Shown here in pieces: positions 15,944 to 23,494 of a stretch of 38,720 bases of DNA (the stretch's first letter is position 1; each line of letters begins with the position of its first letter). Source of the DNA: an uncultured Collinsella sp. GTDB lineage: Bacteria > Actinomycetota > Coriobacteriia > Coriobacteriales > Coriobacteriaceae. The position numbers and the translations under genes are program-made. Under the pieces are notes generated by a model. The model made no database searches and was not told the DNA's origin. It worked only from the letters and a program-made list of their open reading frames with translations. The DNA is taken from the NCBI GenBank assembly GCA_902488525.1, contig CABTWP010000014.1:1-38720 (forward strand). The letters run 5' to 3'.

Positions 15944-16153
15944 GGGTCCCCCCTCTCGCGACGTGCAAAATCGCGAGTATTCTGCAATTTCCGCCGCCCC
16001 GAACGCCCCTCAGAGGCAATAAAGTCAAAAACGGCCCCCGTTTTAGCATCATCAGAGCCAAAACGGGGGCTGTTCCGTGCTTCGGTTAACTGGTAAAAGC
16101 CTTTACCTTGCTGAATACTCTCAATTTTGCACGGCGCAGGCGGGGGTACCTTT
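15944..16153. repeat. inverted pair of 40-nt modules, pair 1
   Basis: The plus strand at 15944-15984 contains GCGACGTGCAAAATCGCGAG then TATTC, preceded by GGGTCCCCCC. The minus strand at 16153-16113 contains GGTACCCCCG, GCGCCGTGCAAAATTGAGAG and TATTC. The same module occurs as an inverted pair at 38323-38557. Between the two modules here lies a terminator hairpin that serves the minus strand. The interiors of the two pairs are not alike, so the conserved part is the module and its inverted arrangement. Confidence 0.7.
16026..16074 (-). terminator. intrinsic terminator on the transaldolase strand
   Basis: On the minus strand AACAGCCCCCGTTTT (16074-16060) pairs with AAAACGGGGGCCGTT (16044-16030) at 14 of 15 positions, followed by TTTTGACTTT. 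It is about 240 nt beyond the aldolase stop codon at 16312 and lies inside the inverted module pair. On the plus strand no T-run follows, so it would not terminate tex well. Confidence 0.7.
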
Positions 16154-16158
16154 GCCCA

Positions 16159-16183
16159 CGGCAGGATATGGAAGCCAAGCGCC
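16159..16183. repeat. partial duplication of the transaldolase gene end
   Basis: These 25 nt match 16315-16339, the last codons of the aldolase gene, at 23 positions. Translated on the minus strand they read LALGFHILP, compared with AALGFHILP at the true C-terminus. The copy is in direct orientation 156 bp beyond the original, with the palindrome at 16211-16280 between the two. Confidence 0.8.
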
Positions 16184-16210
16184 AACTTGCTGGCAAGCTC
16201 GTGCCGGCAG

Positions 16211-16280
16211 CCCCGGCCTTTCCTTTGCCTAGCGCGACCCCCGCGAAGCGCGTGAGCGGTAGGGAAAGGAAAAGCCGGGG
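16211..16280. repeat. 21-bp-arm inverted repeat behind the transaldolase gene
   Basis: CCCCGGCCTTTCCTTTGCCTA (first 20 at 16211-16230) pairs with the segment 16260-16280 with two mismatches. The 28-nt loop is GC-rich and can fold further (GCGC stems). It lies between the two direct copies of the aldolase gene end. Confidence 0.8.
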
Positions 16281-16311
16281 CGAACAACCCGCGGCGTAGC
16301 CAGTGTTCGCG

Positions 16312-17016
16312 TTACGGCAGGATATGGAAACCGAGCGCCGCGATATCCTTGGCAAAGCCGCGGACGGTGTCGAGCGAGACCTCGTACGGGTCACGGCCGA
16401 TGTTCTTGCGCTTGGCCAGGATGCCGTTGGGCACCGTGATGATCTGGCAACCGCAGGCCTCGGCCTGGTAAATGTTGATGAGCTCGCGCGTGGACGCCCA
16501 CAGGACCTCACAGTTGGGCTTGATGGCGGCCTTCTTGACCGACTCCGTCATAAACGGAATGGGGTCGACGCCGGTGTCGGCGATGCGGCCGGCAAAGAGC
16601 GAGATGATGGACGGCGTCTCGGTGTCAACGGCCTCGACCATCTCGTCAACCTGCTTAGGCGTAAAGATGGTGGTGACGTTGACCTTGATGCCGTCGGCCG
16701 ACAGCTTGCGCACCAGCTCGGCGGTGGACTCGCCCTTGGTGGTCACGCACGGAATCTTGACGTAGACGTTCTCGGCCCAGGTAGCGATCTCGCGCGCCTC
16801 GACCTCCATGGTCTCGACGTCGTCGGCAAAGACCTCAAACGAGACGGACACATCGGTGATGTGGGTCAAGACCTCTTTGGCAAACGCGCGGTAATCCGTC
16901 ACGCCGCCCCTCTTCATAAGGGACGGGTTGGTCGTGAAACCCTGAACGTTGCCGTTCTCGTACATGTCGAGCATGCCCTCGAGGTTTGCACCGTCAGCGA
17001 ACACCTTGATTGCCAT
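16312..17016 (-). CDS. transaldolase/fructose-6-phosphate aldolase family protein
   Basis: This 234-residue class I aldolase belongs to the short transaldolase subfamily that includes FSA and TalC-like proteins. It would act on sugar phosphates in the cytoplasm through a Schiff base. GFTTNPSLM (about 26-34) is the family entry motif, Lys87 in NVYVKIPC is the expected Schiff-base lysine, and NVTTIF and ISLFAGRIADTG follow as in the family. Length is slightly above FSA (220). I chose the ATG at 17016 as in family members that begin with a short strand (MAIKVFADGAN). Whether it is a true transaldolase or an F6P aldolase cannot be settled from sequence. Confidence 0.9.
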   Translation of the reverse strand: MAIKVFADGANLEGMLDMYENGNVQGFTTNPSLMKRGGVTDYRAFAKEVLTHITDVSVSFEVFADDVETMEVEAREIATWAENVYVKIPCVTTKGESTAELVRKLSADGIKVNVTTIFTPKQVDEMVEAVDTETPSIISLFAGRIADTGVDPIPFMTESVKKAAIKPNCEVLWASTRELINIYQAEACGCQIITVPNGILAKRKNIGRDPYEVSLDTVRGFAKDIAALGFHILP

Positions 17017-17046
17017 CTGCCTGATTCCTTTCGTTTGCATAAGGCC

Positions 17047-17069
17047 GGTAAACTGCTAAACACTTTACC
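17047..17069 (-). promoter_or_regulatory. GGTAAA-N11-TTTACC dyad upstream of the transaldolase gene
   Basis: GGTAAA (17047-17052) and TTTACC (17064-17069) are perfect inverted hexamers centred about 42 nt upstream of the start at 17016. A related sequence, GGTAAAAGCCTTTACC, lies at 16092-16107 beyond the 3' end of the same gene. A regulator site is plausible but the protein is unknown. Confidence 0.4.
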
Positions 17070-17209
17070 TACGTTTATCAAGGCTTGAGCTGCGGTTTTT
17101 TATCTTCTCGGCGAACGGTATAAACACCTCAGTGTTTGGATTGATAAATCGATTGAGCATTCAAAAGCGAAGAGTCGCAGTTTGAGCAAACGTCAGAACG
17201 CGGGATTCA

Positions 17210-18037
17210 CTAGATGAGGCCGAAATGCTGCATCGCTGTGACGGTACCGTCGTGTGCGACATCGTCGGTCACGTAGTCGGCGACCGCCTTGACCTCGGGC
17301 ATGGCATTACCCATGGCCACGGCTGTCTCGACGGCGGCGAGCATGCCCAGGTCGTTGCCCGAATCGCCAAAGCCAAAGGTGCGCGCATTTCCCTCGCGGC
17401 CCAGATACGCCAGCGCTCGCGCCACGCCCACGCCCTTGTCAATGCCCTTGGGGCTCAGCTCGCGATTCTGGCCACCGGTGTTGCACAGCTCAAACTCGCA
17501 ATCGATAAAGCCGTCATCATTGGCTACGCGAGCCAGGTCGCCCGCGGTGATGCATACCTTGCCCACGTGCAGACTGCCGTCGACGCGCATTTCCTCGGTG
17601 CTGTGCACCACAGAAGTGCCGATCAGAGACGACTGCTCAACACCCGCGGGTTCCAGGGCAAAAGTAGCCACGTTGGTCTCGAAAAAGGCCTCAATCCCTG
17701 CCGCGGCCATACGGCGCGCAAGCTCCTCAATAACGTCCTCGTCAAAGCAGTCCTCATGCACCACGCGGCCCTCGACCTCGAGCGTCGCTCCCGCCATGGC
17801 AACGACACCCGCCGGGTTCAGCGCGCGCAGGCCATCGGCAATCAGCCACAAGGGACGACCCGTGCAGATAAATGCCTGGTGACCCGCATTGCGCAGACGA
17901 CCAAATGCATCGACAACAGCCTTCGACGGATGGACTGCATTGAAGTCCTTATCGGTCATATCGTCGGGATCGAACGACGTCAGCGTGCCGTCCACGTCAA
18001 AAAAGAGCACAGCGGGTTTGGGACACGCATCAATCAT
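17210..18037 (-). CDS. Cof-type HAD hydrolase
   Basis: This 275-residue haloacid-dehalogenase phosphatase has a C2 cap. Motif I is FFDVDGTLT with nucleophile Asp14 and acid Asp16. ICTGRPLW is the second motif region, and GFGDSGNDLGML near residue 225 is motif IV with the two metal-binding aspartates. Such enzymes remove phosphate from sugar phosphates, nucleotides or flavin precursors; the specificity is not visible. I chose the ATG at 18037 because AAAGGA lies 7 nt upstream. It is transcribed divergently from the methyltransferase gene across 75 bp. Confidence 0.9.
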   Translation of the reverse strand: MIDACPKPAVLFFDVDGTLTSFDPDDMTDKDFNAVHPSKAVVDAFGRLRNAGHQAFICTGRPLWLIADGLRALNPAGVVAMAGATLEVEGRVVHEDCFDEDVIEELARRMAAAGIEAFFETNVATFALEPAGVEQSSLIGTSVVHSTEEMRVDGSLHVGKVCITAGDLARVANDDGFIDCEFELCNTGGQNRELSPKGIDKGVGVARALAYLGREGNARTFGFGDSGNDLGMLAAVETAVAMGNAMPEVKAVADYVTDDVAHDGTVTAMQHFGLI

Positions 18038-18112
18038 ATGAGTTCCTTTCGAGGATAAGGGCAAACGAAGCATCCATCATATAATGGAGCGACGCAACCA
18101 GAGAGGTCACCC

Positions 18113-20680
18113 ATGGAATTTTACGCAAGCTGCCCCGAGGGCTTTGAGTCCGCACTCGCCGATGAGCTTAAACGCCTCGGGCTTTCGCATGTTCGCCGGC
18201 TGAAGGGCCGCGCCACGTTTGAGGGCGAGCTCGAAGAAGGCTATCGCGCGTGCCTGTGGTCGCGCCTGGCGAGCCGCGTGTTCGTGGTACTCGGACGCTT
18301 TGAGGCGCAGGATGCCGATGAGCTGTACGACGGCGTTTACGACATCGCTTGGGAGACCATCATCCGCCCCGGCGCCACCATCGCCATTACCGCCCGCGGC
18401 GTGACCGAGCAGCTGCGCAACACGCGCTTCTCGGCCCTGCGCGCCAAGGACGCGCTGTGTGACCGCCTGGCCGAGACCACGGGCCGTCGCGCCGACGTTG
18501 ATGCCGCCGATCCCGACGTTCATCTGCTGCTTTCGCTGCGTCAGCGCCGCGCGAGCATCAGCCTGGACCTTTCGGGCGACCCGCTGTTCAAACGCCTGCC
18601 GCCCGCAGCGGCCCGCGCCAGCGAGGGCGCGCACGTGCTGCGCCCCGACTACGCCGCCCTGGTGCTGGCGCAAGTCAGCTGGACCGCGCTATGCGAGCGC
18701 GAGCTGACGGCCGATGATTACGAGAACGAAGCTCTGCCCACGCTGATCGACGCCTCGTGCGCCGGCGGCGGCCTGCTGCTGGAGGCCGTGAATATCCTGA
18801 CTGACCGCGCCCCGGGCGCCGCACGCGAGCGCTGGGGCTTTGAGGGCTGGCAGCTGCACGACGCCGCCCTGTGGGAGCAGCTGCTTGCCGAGGCGCGCTC
18901 GCGCGAGGCGGCAGCGCGCGAGCGCCAGGCGCGCATCGTGGCCGCAGACATCGACCCCGCCGCCCGCAAGACTGCCGAGCGCATGGTCAAGAGCGCTGGC
19001 CACAAGCGCTTTGTCGATTTCTGCGCCGCCAAGTCCGCCACCGTACTGGACCACGCGGGCGCCGTCGCCGGTGCCGCCGTGGTCGCGGATACGACCGAGA
19101 CACCGCTTTCGCTCATGCACGACGCCATGACGCTGGTCGGTGAGCTGCGCCGCGCGCCCGAGCTTGCCGCGGCACCGGTCGCCGCGCTCACCCGCGACGG
19201 ATTGCTGGCCCGCGCGCTCCACGCCGAGCCCGAGCGCTCGATTGCCGTCATGCCCAACAACGAGGAAGCAGCTATTGAGGTCTGGCCTTCGCTCGACCAT
19301 GCCGCCGCAGCGTTTGAGGCTGCGACCAGCGCGGATACCGAGGCCGAGGTTACGGATGCCAACGAAACCAACGATGAAGCCGCCGCTTCCGCCATGCCCG
19401 AACCTGCTGCCACGCTCGACCTGGGCGACGGCAAGCCGCTGCCCGTGCTCATCCCCGAGTCGGAGCAGTTCGCCAACCGCCTGCGCAAGAATGCCCGTCT
19501 GCGTCGCAAGTGGGCAAAGCGCGAGGGCGTGAGCTGCTACCGCGTCTACGATGCCGACCTACCCGACTACTCCGCCGCCATCGACCTGTACGAAGGCTGC
19601 CCGCAGACGCCGGGCCGCTGGCTCGTCATCACCGAATACGCCGCGCCCAAGACCATCGACCCCGCACTGGCCCAGGCCCGTATGCTCGACATTCTGGCCA
19701 TCGCGCCGCGCATCCTTGATGTTCCGGCCGAGCACGTGCACGCCAAGGCCCGCATGCGTTCGCGCGGTGGCTCTCAGTACGGCAAGCAGGGTGCCGGCAA
19801 GGGCGCGTCGGGCGAGCGCGCCAATATCGCACGCCGTCGTCTGCCGCTCATCGAAGAGGGCGGCCTCACCTTTGCCGTCAACTTTGACGACTATCTGGAT
19901 GTGGGCATCTTCCTGGACCACCGCGTCACCCGCAACCTGGTGCGCGAGCACGCCAAGCAGGCGCGCCGCTTCCTCAACCTGTTCGCCTACACCGGCACCG
20001 CCACCTGCTACGCAGCCGACGGCGGCGTCGAGGAGACCGTGACGGTCGACCTTTCCAACACCTACTTGGACTGGGCCGAGCGCAACATGCGCCAGAACGG
20101 CTTTGTGGGGCCGCAGCATCACTTTGTGCGCGACGACGTGCTCGCCTGGATTCGTGACCAGCGCCAGACGCGCAACCGCTGGGACCTGATCTTTGTCGAC
20201 CCGCCCACGTTCTCGAACTCGTCCAAGATGGGCCGCCGCACCTGGGATGTCCAGCGCGACCATGTTGAGCTTTTGGCCGGCGTATCGCGCCTGCTCGCAC
20301 AGGGCGGCCACGCCATCTTTAGCTGCAACCTGCGTGGCTTCCGCCCCGAGACGCGCAAGCTCGCGCGCGCGGGCGTCGTGCTGGAGAACATTACGGCGCA
20401 AACCATCCCAGAGGACTTCGCGCGCAACCAGAAGGTGCACCATTGCTATATCGTGCGCCGCCTGCCCATCGAGGACGCCATGGCCGAGGTCGGCTTTAGC
20501 GCCGAGGAGATTGCCGAGCGAACCGAGGAGCTGCGCAACCCCGAGGCGCGCAAGCCTCGCGCAACGGCGCCCGCGCACGCGCAGACCGGTGACCGAGGAC
20601 CGCACTGCGACGACAAGCCTGCCTGCTCAGGCAAGCCCAAAAAGAAGAAGTTCTACGCCAGCAAGCCCAAGGACAAATAG
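18113..20680 (+). CDS. rlmL: RlmKL-like 23S rRNA methyltransferase with degenerate first domain
   Basis: This 855-residue protein has the RlmKL layout: an N-terminal THUMP region (about 1-170), an RlmL-type methyltransferase half and an RlmK-type half. E. coli RlmKL makes m2G2445 and m7G2069 in 23S rRNA. The C-terminal half is intact: NLFAYTGTATCYAADGG near 620 and VDPPTFSNSSKMGRRTWD near 695. In the first half the cofactor loop reads DASCAGGG where DPMCGSGT is usual. At the place of the NPPY motif the sequence reads VVADTTETP, followed by about 120 low-complexity Ala/Glu/Thr-rich residues. The first activity is therefore probably lost. ATG at 18113 follows GAGAGG. Lysine-rich C-terminal tail. 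Confidence 0.88.
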   Translation: MEFYASCPEGFESALADELKRLGLSHVRRLKGRATFEGELEEGYRACLWSRLASRVFVVLGRFEAQDADELYDGVYDIAWETIIRPGATIAITARGVTEQLRNTRFSALRAKDALCDRLAETTGRRADVDAADPDVHLLLSLRQRRASISLDLSGDPLFKRLPPAAARASEGAHVLRPDYAALVLAQVSWTALCERELTADDYENEALPTLIDASCAGGGLLLEAVNILTDRAPGAARERWGFEGWQLHDAALWEQLLAEARSREAAARERQARIVAADIDPAARKTAERMVKSAGHKRFVDFCAAKSATVLDHAGAVAGAAVVADTTETPLSLMHDAMTLVGELRRAPELAAAPVAALTRDGLLARALHAEPERSIAVMPNNEEAAIEVWPSLDHAAAAFEAATSADTEAEVTDANETNDEAAASAMPEPAATLDLGDGKPLPVLIPESEQFANRLRKNARLRRKWAKREGVSCYRVYDADLPDYSAAIDLYEGCPQTPGRWLVITEYAAPKTIDPALAQARMLDILAIAPRILDVPAEHVHAKARMRSRGGSQYGKQGAGKGASGERANIARRRLPLIEEGGLTFAVNFDDYLDVGIFLDHRVTRNLVREHAKQARRFLNLFAYTGTATCYAADGGVEETVTVDLSNTYLDWAERNMRQNGFVGPQHHFVRDDVLAWIRDQRQTRNRWDLIFVDPPTFSNSSKMGRRTWDVQRDHVELLAGVSRLLAQGGHAIFSCNLRGFRPETRKLARAGVVLENITAQTIPEDFARNQKVHHCYIVRRLPIEDAMAEVGFSAEEIAERTEELRNPEARKPRATAPAHAQTGDRGPHCDDKPACSGKPKKKKFYASKPKDK

Positions 20681-20684
20681 ACAA

Positions 20685-20751
20685 AGTTGCGGTGGAATAC
20701 GGACTGTTTTGCCTGGAATTAGGCAAATTTAGACCGCATTTCACCGCAACT
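20685..20751. repeat. 67-nt hairpin element, copy 1
   Basis: AGTTGCGGTG (20685-20694) and CACCGCAACT (20742-20751) form the base. Further paired parts (GAATACGG with CCGCATTT, TTGCCT with AGGCAA) continue inward. A second element of exactly 67 nt with the same ends lies at 34879-34945. This copy fills the gap between the convergent rlmL and kdpE genes, where it could help end transcription from both sides. Confidence 0.8.
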
Positions 20752-20775
20752 CATATTGGGATGGCGGATGCCGAC

Positions 20776-21489
20776 CTATCCCTGGATGACCAATCGGTAA
20801 CCAATACCCACGTGCGTCTGGATATAGCGCGGATGCGCGGGGTCGGACTCGATCTTCTTGCGCAGCGTGCCCATAAAGACGCGCAGGCTCGCCAGGTCGC
20901 TCTTAGTTGCCGTGCCCCAAATCTCGTGCAGGATAAACTGGTGCGTCAGTACCTTGTCGGCGTTATGCGCCAGCAGGCACAGGAGCTTATACTCGATCGG
21001 CGTCAGATGCAGTTCCTCGCCATCCATCGTGGCGATGCCGGCATCAAAATCGATATGCAGCTCACCGGTATCGAACGAGCCCTCGGAGACAACGCCGCCC
21101 GTCTGCGCATACGAAAGGCGCCTGAGCGTCGTGCGAATGCGCGCGAGCAGTTCCTCGACCGAAAACGGCTTGGTCAGGTAGTCGTCGGCACCGGCATCGA
21201 GCGCGCGGATTTTGTCCGCGTCCTCGCTGCGCGCCGAGACCACGATAATCGGCATGCCCGACCATGCGCGCACCGACTCCACCACCTTGACGCCGTCCAT
21301 ATCGGGCAGGCCCAGATCGAGCAGCACAATGCTCGGCGTCTGCGACGAGGCGGCGGCGATAGCGGCATGGGCGGTCTCCACAGCCATATGGCGCAAGCCG
21401 TGCGCCTCGAGCGCGGCAACAATAAGATTGCGGACGGCGGGGTCGTCCTCAACGACCAAGATGAGCGGTTTTACGGCAGAGTTCGGCAC
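20776..21489 (-). CDS. kdpE: KdpE-like response regulator
   Basis: This 237-residue OmpR-class regulator has a receiver domain with phospho-acceptor Asp58 (IVLLDLGLPDMDG), an acidic pair in VVEDDP and Lys107 in DDYLTKPF. A winged-helix DNA-binding domain follows (HLTPIEYKLLCLLAHNADKVLTHQFIL, then IGYRLV at the C-terminus). The wording of receiver and effector is closest to KdpE. I chose the GTG at 21489, since AAGGAG lies 7 nt upstream and inside the end of the kinase gene; longer frames overlap that gene. No kdpFABC genes are in the window; kup lies upstream, so control of potassium uptake is the likely role. Confidence 0.9.
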   Translation of the reverse strand: MPNSAVKPLILVVEDDPAVRNLIVAALEAHGLRHMAVETAHAAIAAASSQTPSIVLLDLGLPDMDGVKVVESVRAWSGMPIIVVSARSEDADKIRALDAGADDYLTKPFSVEELLARIRTTLRRLSYAQTGGVVSEGSFDTGELHIDFDAGIATMDGEELHLTPIEYKLLCLLAHNADKVLTHQFILHEIWGTATKSDLASLRVFMGTLRKKIESDPAHPRYIQTHVGIGYRLVIQG

Positions 21490-21493
21490 AGCG

Positions 21494-23119
21494 CTACTCC
21501 TTATCAAACGAAACGTCGGCGGCAGGAAGCTCAATCGTAAAGACCGAGCCGTGCGGGTCCGCCGCGGCAACCTCTATGCTACCGCCATGTGCCAACGCAA
21601 TGGAACGGCAGAGCGAAAGACCCAGGCCAACGCTGCGGTGGCTGTCGGCCAGACCATGGTTGGCGGTATAGAACGACTCAAAGATCCGCTCGCGATCCTC
21701 GGGTGCGATGCCCGGACCATCATCGGCCACCGAGCACGCCACGCGTCCATCGTCGACGCTAATCGAAATCACGATATGCGAACCCGCGGGCGTATAGGTG
21801 ATGGCGTTGTTCACCAGATTGACCACCAGCTGCACCATCAGGCGCGCATCGACGTTGACGAGCGCCGGCTCATCGCACGCCACCACCTTAAGGTCGTGCT
21901 CGCGCACGGCCGGATTTACGTGGCGCAGCGCCTCCTCGACGATATCGTCCATGAGCTCGAGCGTGGTCGACAGGCGCATACCGCCACCCTCGAGCTTGGT
22001 GATGGCGAGCAGATTCTCGACGGTGGCGTTGAGCCACAGCGCATCCGAGCGAATGGATAGAAGCAGGCCGCGGCGCGTCTGGGCATCGAGCACCGCGGTG
22101 CCGGTCGAGCCCTGGTCGAGCAGCACGTCGGCATTGCCCGAAATACTGGTGAGCGGCGTACGCAGATCGTGCGAGATGGAGCGCAGTAGGTTGGCGCGCA
22201 GCTGCTCGTTTTTTGCAAGCACCGCCGCCTCCTCGCGGGCCTCCATGGCGCGAGCGCGATCAAGTGCCAGCTCGCCTTCGCTCACGATGGCATCGGCAAG
22301 TGTTCGCTCCTCGTGCGTCAGCACGTCGGGCTCGGCAACGATAGCCAGCACGCCCACCACCGAGGCGGGGTCGCCCGAGCGCGCGAAGCCGTCGCCTGTG
22401 CGAACCGTCAGGTAGATGCCATAAAACGCCGAGCCGCCAAACGTGGCGTCGAGCGGCGTTCCCACATAGGCGGACGCCGAGAGCCGCGGCGGCATCTGCG
22501 GCGCCAGTTCGTGCACCGGTGCAGCATCGCCCACGGCCGTGTATGTCGAACGCGGCAGCAGGTCATCGCCCTCGGCGTCGGCGCTGTACCACACGACCGG
22601 ACAGCCCGAAAGACGCGCCAGCTGCGTGGCCATGGCGTGAACGATCTGCTGCTCGTCGGCGCAGCGCTGCAGCATGCGGTTGGTCTCGAGCACCATATGC
22701 GTGCGACGGTCGCTGGCGGCAGCCTGCGCCAAGGCCCGGCGCAGGGCTAACGCAATCGAGCTCGATACAAGCGAGACCACAAACATGATGAAGAACATGC
22801 CGGGATAGCCGCGGTCGATAAGCGACAGCGAGTAGCGCGGGTCGACAAACAAGAAGTTGTAGAGCGCCACGGCGGCAGCCGAGCTCAGCAAGCAATACAG
22901 GCGACTCCAGGTAAAGAATGCGCACAGCTGCACGGCGAACACATAGACGATCATGATGCTCGGCGCGAGACCCGGATGGTCGAGCAGCGCGCCCACAATC
23001 GTCGCCGCCACCAACAGCCCCACCGACACGCAGGCGTCATACAGAGGAGTGCGGCGCGTCAGCGTTGTGCGCCGCCACCAAAAGCTATCGGCAATATCGC
23101 CGTCCGTACGGACGTCCAT
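21494..23119 (-). CDS. KdpD-like sensor histidine kinase without the N-terminal KdpD/USP domains
   Basis: This 541-residue membrane kinase starts directly with the four-helix DUF4118 domain of KdpD (about residues 28-128). A GAF-like region follows (about 150-290), then a HisKA domain with phospho-acceptor His317 (SISHDLRTPLTSI) and an ATPase domain with N box around Asn434-Asn438, DDGPG (467-471) and GLGLSL. Full-length KdpD is near 890 residues; the cytoplasmic KdpD and universal-stress domains are absent, and no trace of them lies upstream. Its stop is 4 nt before the kdpE start, so the two form an operon. It probably senses potassium or osmotic state for kup or an unlinked kdp operon. Confidence 0.9.
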   Translation of the reverse strand: MDVRTDGDIADSFWWRRTTLTRRTPLYDACVSVGLLVAATIVGALLDHPGLAPSIMIVYVFAVQLCAFFTWSRLYCLLSSAAAVALYNFLFVDPRYSLSLIDRGYPGMFFIMFVVSLVSSSIALALRRALAQAAASDRRTHMVLETNRMLQRCADEQQIVHAMATQLARLSGCPVVWYSADAEGDDLLPRSTYTAVGDAAPVHELAPQMPPRLSASAYVGTPLDATFGGSAFYGIYLTVRTGDGFARSGDPASVVGVLAIVAEPDVLTHEERTLADAIVSEGELALDRARAMEAREEAAVLAKNEQLRANLLRSISHDLRTPLTSISGNADVLLDQGSTGTAVLDAQTRRGLLLSIRSDALWLNATVENLLAITKLEGGGMRLSTTLELMDDIVEEALRHVNPAVREHDLKVVACDEPALVNVDARLMVQLVVNLVNNAITYTPAGSHIVISISVDDGRVACSVADDGPGIAPEDRERIFESFYTANHGLADSHRSVGLGLSLCRSIALAHGGSIEVAAADPHGSVFTIELPAADVSFDKE

Positions 23120-23140
23120 CAGCGCCCCGCCCCTCTCTCA

Positions 23141-23185
23141 AAAACAAAAACCACCACAAAGGGACAGGCACCTTTGTGGTGGTTT
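23141..23185 (-). terminator. strong hairpin/terminator between the small membrane gene and kdpD
   Basis: AAACCACCACAAAGG (23148-23162) and CCTTTGTGGTGGTTT (23171-23185) are perfect 15-bp arms. On the minus strand the hairpin is followed by TTTTTGTTTTTG, so it should terminate the kup transcript before kdpD. Its centre CAAAGGGACAGGCACCTTTG resembles the TGTGACAAAGGG palindrome family, though the arms differ. Confidence 0.8.
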
Positions 23186-23230
23186 CCCTTGTGGTGGTTC
23201 CAAGTGTATAGCCTTTGCAACCGGCGGTCG

Positions 23231-23425
23231 CTAGACAAACAGCACGTGCGCGAGTAGGGCACACACGCACACTGCTCCAAATACCAGTGCCACAATCGAG
23301 ATCACGCGGTCGGCCATATCCATGTTGGCCCGATTCGTAAAGAACCGATCTTCGGCGGCATCGGCGCGTGCCTCGCGCACCAGCTCGGTCGCAAGATCGC
23401 AACCGTCAAGCACCTTTGCATCCAT
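23231..23425 (-). CDS. small single-pass membrane protein
   Basis: This is a 64-residue protein of no family I recognise. The first 46 residues are polar and charged (ELVREARADAAEDRFFTNRANMDMADR) and the last 18-20 form one transmembrane helix (ISIVALVFGAVCVCALLAHVL). The ATG at 23425 has GGGAGGA 5 nt upstream, a strong ribosome site that supports a real gene. It lies 69 nt after kup on the same strand and before a terminator, so it is probably co-transcribed with kup. A role in Kup assembly or control is speculation. Confidence 0.7.
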   Translation of the reverse strand: MDAKVLDGCDLATELVREARADAAEDRFFTNRANMDMADRVISIVALVFGAVCVCALLAHVLFV

Positions 23426-23494
23426 GGTTTCCTCCCAGGACTCAATCCCCGTCAATACAAGCCCGCCCGTTCGCAGACAAACCTCGAGCGTCGA

